The notes beneath the pieces were generated by a model that was not told the origin of the DNA, ran no database searches, and worked only from the letters and a program-made list of their open reading frames with translations. A stretch of 64,000 nt of DNA from Hymenobacter translucens (GTDB taxonomy: Bacteria; Bacteroidota; Bacteroidia; Cytophagales; Hymenobacteraceae): contig NZ_JAJERB010000004.1 of NCBI RefSeq assembly GCF_020685205.1, positions 310,001 through 374,000 of the forward strand, given 5' to 3'. The translations under genes and the position numbers were made by a program. Shown here in pieces: positions 35,243-42,014 of the stretch; position 1 is the first letter of the stretch, and every line of letters begins with the position of its first letter.

Positions 35243-35737
35243 ATGGATCAAAAAGTTCTTGTCCTGAACGGCGACTACACGGCTATTACGCTTTGCAGTG
35301 TGCAGAAGGCATTTGTGTTGTTGTTTCTGGATAAAGCCGAGATGATTGCCAAGTCGGAGCACGGCACGCTGCGCTCCATCAGCCAGAGCTTTCCCAAACC
35401 CAGCATTATCCGGCTGCAGCGCTACGTGCGGGTACCCTACAAAGGCATTGCCCTGAGCCGGCACAACATCATGAAGCGGGACCATTTCGAGTGCCAGTAC
35501 TGCGGCTCGACGAAAAACCTGACCCTCGACCACGTGGTGCCCCGCTCCCGGGGCGGGGAATCGAGCTGGACCAACCTGCTGACCGCCTGTGCCCGCTGCA
35601 ACCATGCCAAGGGTCACCGCACGCCTCAGGAGGCGGGGCTTACCATCCGGCAGCAGCCGAAAAAGCCCACGCTCACCGGTTTTCTCAAGCTCAGCGCCGG
35701 CACCATCGACCAGAACTGGCACGCGTACCTGAACTGA
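35243..35737 (+). CDS. HNH endonuclease domain protein
   Basis: 164 aa, ATG 35243. N-terminal region (KVLVLNGDYTAITLCSVQKAFVLLFLDKAEMI) is typical of the Bacteroidota HNH family. The HNH zinc/metal core is CQYCGSTKNLTLDHVVPRSRGGESSWTNLLTACARCNHAKGHRT, with the two CxxC pairs and the His-Asn-His layout (DHVVPRS, TNLL, CNHAKG). No restriction or mobile-element neighbours are seen, so it is probably a housekeeping-type HNH protein of unknown target. Confidence 0.9.
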   Translation: MDQKVLVLNGDYTAITLCSVQKAFVLLFLDKAEMIAKSEHGTLRSISQSFPKPSIIRLQRYVRVPYKGIALSRHNIMKRDHFECQYCGSTKNLTLDHVVPRSRGGESSWTNLLTACARCNHAKGHRTPQEAGLTIRQQPKKPTLTGFLKLSAGTIDQNWHAYLN

Positions 35738-35741
35738 TGAG

Positions 35742-35771
35742 TTGCGTATAGGGTTAGGCAGGCTACCTTCG
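35742..35771 (+). promoter_or_regulatory. promoter of the desaturase gene
   Basis: TTG at 35742-35744 and TACCTTCG at 35764-35771, 19 bp apart. This matches the -33/-7 arrangement of Bacteroidota (one mismatch in the -7). The start codon is 25 bp downstream. Confidence 0.5.
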
Positions 35772-35796
35772 CCTTCTTTTTCTGACCCACCCCTAT

Positions 35797-36861
35797 ATGC
35801 ACGCACCCAAGTTCGCGGCTTCGCGCTCGTTCCATACGGAGCTCAAAACCCGCATCAACGACTACTTCGCCGAAGTAGGCCACTCCACTACCGGAAACTA
35901 CAGCCTGTTCATCAAGGCCGTGATTCTGATGGTGGGGTTTTCTTTTTTGTACATCCACCTCGTTTTCTTTACGCCCGCCGCCTGGCTGGGCATTCTGGAG
36001 TGTATTCTGATGGGCGGCGTCGGCGCCGCCATCGGCTTCAACGTGATGCACGACGGTGCCCACGGCAGCTTCAGCAAATACAAGTGGGTAAATGAGCTGG
36101 CCTCGTTTTCGCTGAACGTGATGGGCGGCAACAGCTTTATGTGGAACATGAAGCACAACCTGATTCACCACATGTACACCAATGTGGACGGCGTAGACGA
36201 TGACATCGACGTGCAGCCCTGGATGCGGATGAGCACCACCCAGCCCCGCCACTTCATGCACCGCTTCCAGCACCTGTACTTCTGGTTTCTGTACTCCCTG
36301 CTGTACATCGCCTGGATTTTCGTGATGGACTACCTGAAGTATTTCAAAGGAAAGATCGGAGGTATGCCCATCAAGAAGATGACCTACGTCGACCAATCGG
36401 TGTTCTGGGGCTTTAAGGTGCTGCACCTGTTCCTGTTCGTAGCCCTGCCCATCTACATGGTTGGCTTTCTGCCCTGGCTGGTCGGCTTCCTGGTGTTTGG
36501 CAGCGTGGCCGGCTTTACCCTGAGCCTGGTGTTTCAGCTGGCCCACACCGTGGAGCATGCTGACTTCCCGATGCCCCACGCCGTGACCGGCAAGATGGAG
36601 GACGAGTGGGCCGTGCACCAGGTGAAAACCACCGCCAACTTCGCCACCGATAACAAAATCATCAGCTGGCTGGTGGGCGGGCTCAACTTCCAGGTCGAGC
36701 ACCATCTGTTCCCGAAAATCTCGCACGTGCACTACCCGGCCATCAGCAAGATCATCCGGCAGGTGTGCGAGGAATTCAACGTTACCTATAACGAGTATCC
36801 CAAGATGCGCTACGCCGTGGCTTCCCACGTGTCGTTCCTGCGGCAGATGGGCCGCGACTAA
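35797..36861 (+). CDS. fatty acid (acyl-CoA/acyl-lipid) desaturase
   Basis: 354 aa, ATG 35797. Membrane di-iron desaturase with the three His boxes: HDGAHGS (HxxxH), HNLIHHMYTN (HxxxHH) and FQVEHHLFP (QxxHH). Two pairs of membrane helices flank the boxes (IKAVILMVGFSFLYIHLVFF, LECILMGGVGAAIGF, LYFWFLYSLLYIAWIFV, LFLFVALPIYMVGFLPWLV). QxxHH in the third box places it with front-end/acyl-lipid desaturases such as linoleoyl-CoA or DesA types; there is no fused cytochrome b5. Likely introduces double bonds to regulate membrane fluidity. Terminator follows at 36878. Confidence 0.92.
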   Translation: MHAPKFAASRSFHTELKTRINDYFAEVGHSTTGNYSLFIKAVILMVGFSFLYIHLVFFTPAAWLGILECILMGGVGAAIGFNVMHDGAHGSFSKYKWVNELASFSLNVMGGNSFMWNMKHNLIHHMYTNVDGVDDDIDVQPWMRMSTTQPRHFMHRFQHLYFWFLYSLLYIAWIFVMDYLKYFKGKIGGMPIKKMTYVDQSVFWGFKVLHLFLFVALPIYMVGFLPWLVGFLVFGSVAGFTLSLVFQLAHTVEHADFPMPHAVTGKMEDEWAVHQVKTTANFATDNKIISWLVGGLNFQVEHHLFPKISHVHYPAISKIIRQVCEEFNVTYNEYPKMRYAVASHVSFLRQMGRD

Positions 36862-36877
36862 CCCGGCGTAAACGCAG

Positions 36878-36922
36878 AAGAGCCCGGCCCGGAAGCAATG
36901 CTTCGGAGCTGGGCTCTTTTTT
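36878..36922 (+). terminator. intrinsic terminator of the desaturase gene
   Basis: A long stem (AGAGCCCGGCCCGGAAGC with its imperfect complement) around a short loop, then T6 on the plus strand. The A-rich left side is weak for the minus strand. Confidence 0.75.
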
Positions 36923-36970
36923 ATGCGCGGACTACAAAGTCCATGCGACATGTTGCGGCTAAGTGCCGGC

Positions 36971-37834
36971 TTAGAAACGGTTCGGCTGCGGGCGGGCCGG
37001 GGAACCGGCAAACCGGAGCAGGTCCTGATTCAGCCGGTCTTTCTCCGTGATGAACAGACCGTGCGGAGCGCCGTCGTATTCCACGTACTCGGCGTGGGGC
37101 AGAAACTCCTTCATCCGGGCCCCGCTGACTTTAATCGGTACGGTTTCGTCGGCGGTGCCGTGGACGACCAGGGCCGGCACCTTGATAGCCTGTAGATCCT
37201 GGCGGAAGTCGGTGGCGGCAAAGGCGTACACGTCCTGCTCGGTGGCCCGGGGCGAGGCCTGCTGGCAGATCGACTGCATCCAGTCGAGCGTGGGCTGGCT
37301 GACGGGGTGGCTCAGGGTGCCCACGCCGAAAAACTGCTTGCCGAAGGTGGTCAGGAAGTCGAACCGGTCCTTGTGCAGGCCTTCGATTATCTTGTCGAAG
37401 TTGGCTTTGGGCGCCCCGTCGGGATTATCGTCGGTCTGCAGCAGGAAAGGCGTTACGGAGGCCACGAAGGCTACGCGGGCTACCCGGGCGCCGCCGTGCC
37501 GGCTCATATAGCGGGCCACTTCGCCCCCGCCCATCGAGAAGCCCACCAGCGTCACGTTCTGCAGGTTCAGCTCGTCGAGCACGGCTTTCAGGTCGTCGGC
37601 CAGCGTGTCGTAGTCGTGGCCGTCCCAGGTTTTGGTGGAGTTGCCGAAGCCGCGGCGGGTGTAGGCAATTACGCGGTTGCCGTGCTTGGGCAGCTCGGCC
37701 AGCTGGTACTCCCACATTTCGTAGGAAGCGGGCCAGCCGTGAATCAGCACGATGGGGTTGCCCTGGCCCTGGTCGATGTAATGTAGTCGGACGTCTTCAC
37801 CATTGGTATCCTGGCTTACTTTAATGTAGCTCAT
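36971..37834 (-). CDS. alpha/beta hydrolase, chloroperoxidase-like
   Basis: 287 aa, ATG 37834. Alpha/beta-hydrolase fold: oxyanion HGWPASYEMWEYQ, nucleophile Ser in GFSMGGGEVAR, acid Asp in HGTADETVP and catalytic His in GAPHGLF. The sequence is of the non-haem chloroperoxidase/esterase subgroup, which in bacteria often acts as an esterase or perhydrolase; the physiological substrate is unknown. Stands alone with the desaturase terminator downstream. Confidence 0.9.
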   Translation of the reverse strand: MSYIKVSQDTNGEDVRLHYIDQGQGNPIVLIHGWPASYEMWEYQLAELPKHGNRVIAYTRRGFGNSTKTWDGHDYDTLADDLKAVLDELNLQNVTLVGFSMGGGEVARYMSRHGGARVARVAFVASVTPFLLQTDDNPDGAPKANFDKIIEGLHKDRFDFLTTFGKQFFGVGTLSHPVSQPTLDWMQSICQQASPRATEQDVYAFAATDFRQDLQAIKVPALVVHGTADETVPIKVSGARMKEFLPHAEYVEYDGAPHGLFITEKDRLNQDLLRFAGSPARPQPNRF

Positions 37835-38029
37835 AATAGGAGGGAGGTTTTGGTTGTTGGATACCTCTGCTTACTCCCTAAGCTCAACCGGAGTTGGTGC
37901 CTGAGCAAACATAAAAAAGCCACAGACGACCAAGCCGCGCCCCGGCCCGGTGAAAAGCACCAGATCCCGGATAAAGCGGCGGCCCTGCCCCAAATTTTAT
38001 ACAGTTGAGCTTTGCTGCCCGGCGGCCGT

Positions 38030-38287
38030 TCAGCGCATGATCTTGCCCTGCAAGTCCCAGTGGCTGTGCCGGACGGCCATGCTGCCCGGCTCCCGCTTGA
38101 TGGTGCGGGTGTACCGCTGCCCGGCGATAAGCCCGTCGGGGCGGCGCTTGCCGAAAAACAGCAGCACCGGTTCTCCGTGCTCGTTGGTGACGAAGGTGAT
38201 GTCGTAGCCCTTGAAGACGTCGTCGATGGAGGTGGATGGCTCAAAGGTTTTGCTGAGCTTCTTTTCTAGTTCGCGGTGGAGCGGCAT
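38030..38287 (-). CDS. small hypothetical protein (85 aa)
   Basis: 85 aa, ATG 38287. Begins MPLHRELEKKLSKTFEP; central beta-rich part FKGYDITFVTNEHGEPVLLFFGKRRPDGLIAGQRYTR ends SHWDLQGKIMR. No signal peptide, membrane helix or known motif. It reads as a soluble small beta protein. A 29-bp gap separates it from the similarly small gene at 38317, so they may be co-transcribed. Confidence 0.6.
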   Translation of the reverse strand: MPLHRELEKKLSKTFEPSTSIDDVFKGYDITFVTNEHGEPVLLFFGKRRPDGLIAGQRYTRTIKREPGSMAVRHSHWDLQGKIMR

Positions 38288-38316
38288 AGGTCGGTACGGG
38301 AGTGGTGGTAAATGCC

Positions 38317-38580
38317 CTATTCTTCGACGGTGGTGGGGTGGGCAGCGGGGAAGCCGGCTTGCTGCAGCGCCTTTTTAATGGCGGGCCAGTCCGGGTCGGA
38401 GCTCGTGGCGGAGGTCACGATGGCTTCGCCGGCTTCGAGCCGGTCGACGAGCAGGTTATGGCTCATCAGAATTTCGCGCACCGCTACCAGCTGGTCGGCG
38501 GCAGTCATGGCCGGCAGCTCGATGCGGTAGCGCACAATCTGGGTGAGGTGGCCGGAGGGGTCGGGAGGGAGGGTGGACAT
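38317..38580 (-). CDS. small hypothetical protein, HMA-like fold without CxxC
   Basis: 87 aa, ATG 38580. The predicted secondary structure (VRYRIELP, AVREILMSHNLLVDRLEAGEAIVTSA, WPAIKKALQQAGFP) follows the beta-alpha-beta-beta-alpha order of a heavy-metal-associated domain, but no CxxC is present. Could be a degenerate HMA domain or an unrelated ferredoxin-like fold. Located upstream of the 85-aa gene on the same strand. Confidence 0.55.
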   Translation of the reverse strand: MSTLPPDPSGHLTQIVRYRIELPAMTAADQLVAVREILMSHNLLVDRLEAGEAIVTSATSSDPDWPAIKKALQQAGFPAAHPTTVEE

Positions 38581-38689
38581 GGTCGGAATGTTAGCTTCTT
38601 GAGCCTCCTACGGAATTAAGCGCCCGCAAGGCTGGTACTGCCGGGCTAGGCGCGCTGGGCCGTTCGCGCGAATCGTTTCCTGTGCCGCC

Positions 38690-39112
38690 GTGAACGTCCT
38701 GCTCCCGTTCGGTCTGCTAACCTCCGCTCCCCTCCAGCCGTCAGCCGAGCTTCGGGCCGTGCTGCGGCAGGCGTTCGGCTACCCGGCGCTGCGGCAGTAC
38801 CTGACCCATCCCGGAGCCCGGCCTCTGGTTTTTCGCTACGACGCGAGGCCCGTCTACCAGAACCGCCCCCTGTCGCGTCCCACGTTCGACGTGCCCCTGC
38901 CCGGCCAGCCGACGATCTGCTACGCCGCCGCGCCTCAGGACAGCCTGGATAAGCGCAACGTCTTTATCGTCGTCAGAGAGCTGCGCATCGACCGCGACCC
39001 GGCCGTGGTACGCCAGCTGATTCCCTATGAGGGCGTGGTGGGCCGGTTTCGGCTGGGAAAAGGCCCGAAAGGGGAGTGGCGGGTACGCAAGGCGGAGGTT
39101 GTTGAGCAGTAG
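38690..39112 (+). CDS. hypothetical protein (140 aa)
   Basis: 140 aa from GTG 38690; no ATG in a better place. Contains PSAELRAVLRQAFGYPALRQYL near the N-terminus, a beta-rich middle (PLVFRYDARPVYQNRP, FIVVRELRIDRDPAVVRQL) and a C-terminal EGVVGRFRLGKGPKGEWRV. The first 20 residues are moderately hydrophobic and could be a weak signal. I do not recognise a family. Lies in front of rpsA with 230 bp between. Confidence 0.5.
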   Translation: MNVLLPFGLLTSAPLQPSAELRAVLRQAFGYPALRQYLTHPGARPLVFRYDARPVYQNRPLSRPTFDVPLPGQPTICYAAAPQDSLDKRNVFIVVRELRIDRDPAVVRQLIPYEGVVGRFRLGKGPKGEWRVRKAEVVEQ

Positions 39113-39237
39113 TACCTTACTAGGGGCTAGTCATTCCGAGGCGGTGATGGGTAACCAGCCGGCTCTCATCCACTAAAGAAGCAGCAACAACCCGCAGTTC
39201 ACCCTCGGAAACCTGCCCCAAAGTCTCTATCTTTGCG

Positions 39238-39245
39238 CCCCCGCC
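39238..39245 (+). promoter_or_regulatory. -7 promoter element for rpsA
   Basis: TATCTTTG fits TAnnTTTG, 97 bp before the rpsA ATG at 39343. The -33 region has only a weak match (TTC at 39218). Confidence 0.5.
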
Positions 39246-39342
39246 AGGGTGGCGGGCCTGGGCTTGAAGCTCAGGGAGTTACTCATAACGCGCCCGGTAG
39301 GTGGCCCTGAGCCGGACGTGTACAGAAGGGCCAAACAGTTTT

Positions 39343-41475
39343 ATGGCAGTAGAAGTAGTAGACAACTTCGATTGGGACAACGTCGCCGCAACCGGCTTCG
39401 GTGGTAACTATACCCCCGAGCAGCGCGCTGAGATGGAGCAGATGTACGGCGACACCTTGACGACCGTACAGGAAGAAGAAGTAGTGAAGGGCACCGTAGT
39501 CGGCATCACCGACCGCGACGTGATCCTGAACATCGGCTTCAAATCCGACGGCCTCGTGCCCCTGTCCGAATTCCGCGACCTGGTAGACCTGAAAATCGGT
39601 GACCAGGTGGAGGTATTCATCGAAGACCAGGAAGACCTCAACGGTCAGCTGATCCTGAGCCGCAAGAAGGCGAAGATCAAGCAGGCGTGGAAGTCGATTT
39701 ACGACGCTCTGGAGTTCGACAACATCCTGGAAGGGGTGGTTAAGCGTCGTACCAAGGGTGGTCTGATCATGGACCTGGAAGGCGTAGAAGCCTTCCTGCC
39801 CGGCTCGCAGATTGATGTGAAGCCCATCCGTGACTTCGACATCTATGTAGGTCGCCGCATGGAAGTGAAGGTGGTGAAAATCAACGCCGCTTTCGACAAC
39901 GTAGTAGTATCGCACAAAGTGCTGATCGAGAAAGACCTCGAGAAGCAGCGTGAGGCTATCCTCAACAACCTGGAGAAAGGCCAGATCCTCGAGGGCGTCA
40001 TCAAGAACATGACCAACTTCGGCGTGTTCATCGACCTCGGCGGTGTTGACGGCCTGCTGCACATCACCGATATCTCGTGGGGCCGCATCGCGCACCCGAG
40101 CGAAGTGTTGCAGCTCGACCAGAAGCTCAACGTTGTGGTGCTCGACTTCGACGAAGCCAAGAAGCGTATCTCCCTCGGTCTGAAGCAGCTGACTCCCCAC
40201 CCGTGGGATTCGCTCGTGGCCGAGATGGGCGTAGGCTCGAAGGTGAAGGGCCGCATCGTGAACGTAGCCGACTACGGCGCGTTCATGGAAATCATCCCCG
40301 GCGTGGAAGGCCTCATCCACGTTTCGGAAATGAGCTGGAGCCAGCACCTGCGCAACCCGCAGGACTTCATCAAGCAGGGCGACGTGGTAGAAGCGCAGAT
40401 TCTGACGCTGGACCGCGAAGACCGCAAGATGAGCCTCGGCATCAAGCAGCTGACCGAAGATCCCTGGACCCGTGGCGACTTCGGCACGAAGTACGCCGTT
40501 GGCTCCAAGCACAACGGTCTGGTACGCAACCTGACCAACTTCGGCCTGTTCGTTGAACTGGAAGAAGGTGTGGACGGCCTCGTGCACGTTTCCGACCTGT
40601 CGTGGACCAAGAAGATCAAGCACCCCTCCGAAATGGTGAAGGTGAGCGACCGTCTGGACGTGGTAGTACTGGAGCTGGACGTAGCCAACCGTCGTCTGGC
40701 CCTGGGTCACAAGCAGCTGGAGGAAAACCCCTGGGATACGTTCCAGACGGTGTTCACCCCCGGCTCGGTGCACCGCGCTACCATCACCGAGAAAACCGAC
40801 CGTGGTGCCGTGCTCGAGCTGCCCTACGGCATCGAAGGCTTCGCCTACCCGAAGTCGCTGCAGAAAGAAGATGGCTCGCAGGCTGAAAACGGCGAAGCAC
40901 TCGACTTCCGCGTAGTAGAGTTCTCGAAGGATGACCGCCGCATCGTGCTTTCGCACACGGCCGTGTTCAACCAGGCTTCGGAAGACGAAGGCCGCGCCTC
41001 GAAGTTCGCCAAGAAGAAGCCTGCCGGCGGTGCCGGTGCTGCTCAGGGCGAAGGCAAGATGAGCGACCTGAAGAAGCCCGCCACGGCGGAGAAGTCGACC
41101 CTCGGTGACCTGGATGCCCTGTCCGCCCTGCGCGACAAGATGATGGGCAATGAGCGTCAGGCCGGTGAGCAGAAGCTCCAGGCCAGCGCTGCTCCCAAGG
41201 CTGCTCCCGCTGCCGAGGAGGCTGCTCCCGCTGTCGAAGGTGGTATCCTGGCTGCCGTAACCGGTGCCGCTGCTGCCGCTTTCGACAAAGTATCGGAAGT
41301 AGCCGGCGACGCTGTTGAAGCTGCTACCAGCACCGACGCTTTCGCCAAAGCCAAGGAAATTGCCGGTGACCTCGCCGACCGCGCTACGGAAGTAGCCGGC
41401 GACGTAGTGGACCGCGCCAAGAACCTGGTTGCCGGCGACGACGAGGCTGACAAGAAGGACGAGGAGAAAGCCTAA
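39343..41475 (+). CDS. rpsA: 30S ribosomal protein S1 with long C-terminal extension
   Basis: 710 aa from ATG 39343 (MAVEVVDNFDWDNVAATGFGG); a frame open 14 codons upstream is rejected. Helps recruit mRNA to the 30S subunit. Several S1 (OB-fold) domains: DVILNIGFKSDGLVPLSEF, GVEAFLPGSQIDVKP, NMTNFGVFIDLGGVDGLLHITD, VADYGAFMEIIPGVEGLIHVSE, NLTNFGLFVELEEGVDGLVHVSD and GAVLELPYGIEGFAYPKS. From about residue 545 the protein continues with 165 residues of Ala/Lys/Glu/Asp-rich sequence ending in an amphipathic tail (DAFAKAKEIAGDLADRATEVAGDVVDRAKN). Terminator at 41499. Confidence 0.96.
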   Translation: MAVEVVDNFDWDNVAATGFGGNYTPEQRAEMEQMYGDTLTTVQEEEVVKGTVVGITDRDVILNIGFKSDGLVPLSEFRDLVDLKIGDQVEVFIEDQEDLNGQLILSRKKAKIKQAWKSIYDALEFDNILEGVVKRRTKGGLIMDLEGVEAFLPGSQIDVKPIRDFDIYVGRRMEVKVVKINAAFDNVVVSHKVLIEKDLEKQREAILNNLEKGQILEGVIKNMTNFGVFIDLGGVDGLLHITDISWGRIAHPSEVLQLDQKLNVVVLDFDEAKKRISLGLKQLTPHPWDSLVAEMGVGSKVKGRIVNVADYGAFMEIIPGVEGLIHVSEMSWSQHLRNPQDFIKQGDVVEAQILTLDREDRKMSLGIKQLTEDPWTRGDFGTKYAVGSKHNGLVRNLTNFGLFVELEEGVDGLVHVSDLSWTKKIKHPSEMVKVSDRLDVVVLELDVANRRLALGHKQLEENPWDTFQTVFTPGSVHRATITEKTDRGAVLELPYGIEGFAYPKSLQKEDGSQAENGEALDFRVVEFSKDDRRIVLSHTAVFNQASEDEGRASKFAKKKPAGGAGAAQGEGKMSDLKKPATAEKSTLGDLDALSALRDKMMGNERQAGEQKLQASAAPKAAPAAEEAAPAVEGGILAAVTGAAAAAFDKVSEVAGDAVEAATSTDAFAKAKEIAGDLADRATEVAGDVVDRAKNLVAGDDEADKKDEEKA

Positions 41476-41498
41476 GCTTTCCTGACGCCAACCAAGAG

Positions 41499-41527
41499 AA
41501 GCCCCGGCCGCCGCCGGGGCTTTTTTT
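41499..41527 (+). terminator. intrinsic terminator of rpsA
   Basis: GCCCCGGC / GCCGGGGC stem with a 4-nt loop, preceded by GAA and followed by T7. Confidence 0.85.
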
Positions 41528-41628
41528 GTGGCTTCTTATCCAGAAACGCCGGGGCTGGCCAGGAGCCTGTGCTGCTTGTGCCAGAAAGCCAGGAGGTTAA
41601 AAGCCCCGGCTCAAAAATCAGCCCGTGG

Positions 41629-41660
41629 TTTGGCGGAAGCCGGATTATGGTGTAAGTTTG
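41629..41660 (+). promoter_or_regulatory. promoter of tRNA-Cys
   Basis: TTTG at 41629-41632, 20 bp spacer, then TAAGTTTG at 41653-41660: a full Bacteroidota consensus promoter. The tRNA starts 13 bp downstream. Confidence 0.8.
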
Positions 41661-41673
41661 CAGCCTGTTACCC

Positions 41674-41744
41674 GGCGACGTGACCGAGTGGCTAGGTAGA
41701 GGTCTGCAAAACCTCCTACAGCGGTTCGAATCCGCTCGTCGCCT
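41674..41744 (+). tRNA. tRNA-Cys (anticodon GCA)
   Basis: 71-nt cloverleaf. Acceptor GGCGACG pairs with CGTCGCC (41737-41743); anticodon stem GAGGT/ACCTC around CTGCAAA with anticodon GCA at 41706-41708; T arm contains GGTTCGAATCC. Discriminator U at 41744. The 3' CCA is not encoded (TCTTTTT follows). Own promoter upstream, terminator at 41778. Confidence 0.95.
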
Positions 41745-41777
41745 CTTTTTCCTGTTTACCTGTTTTCATTGAAAGTG

Positions 41778-41809
41778 CCCCAGCTGATTAGCCCCAGCTG
41801 GGGTTTTTT
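41778..41809 (+). terminator. intrinsic terminator between tRNA-Cys and cphA
   Basis: CCCCAGCTG / CAGCTGGGG stem with a short loop, followed by T6. It would end the tRNA transcript, 34 bp after the tRNA. Confidence 0.75.
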
Positions 41810-42014
41810 GTTTTTAGCCGGTTTGGGTTTTCAAGAAGAGCTGAGTGCCGCAGGCCGGGCGCCAGATAAAGGCCGGATCACGCTGCAAAATGGTGCTGGG
41901 AGCTTGACAGCGGCGAAAAAAACGGGAAAATGGGTTTCTCAAAACAGAATCCCTACATTACATCACCCCGTACAAACGCCCACAAAACTCTCCTTTCCCA
42001 AGCGCAGGACTTTT

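Noticed and set aside
39130..39140. GTCATTCCGAG, possible third copy of the 100-bp palindrome
   Set aside because: Only 11 bases match; the stem and the GCATGAC end are absent.
41769..42014. Longer N-terminus for cyanophycin synthetase
   Set aside because: The frame is open, but it crosses an intrinsic terminator and its residues do not fit the family; the ATG at 42015 starts the conserved MKIIDLRAMRG.
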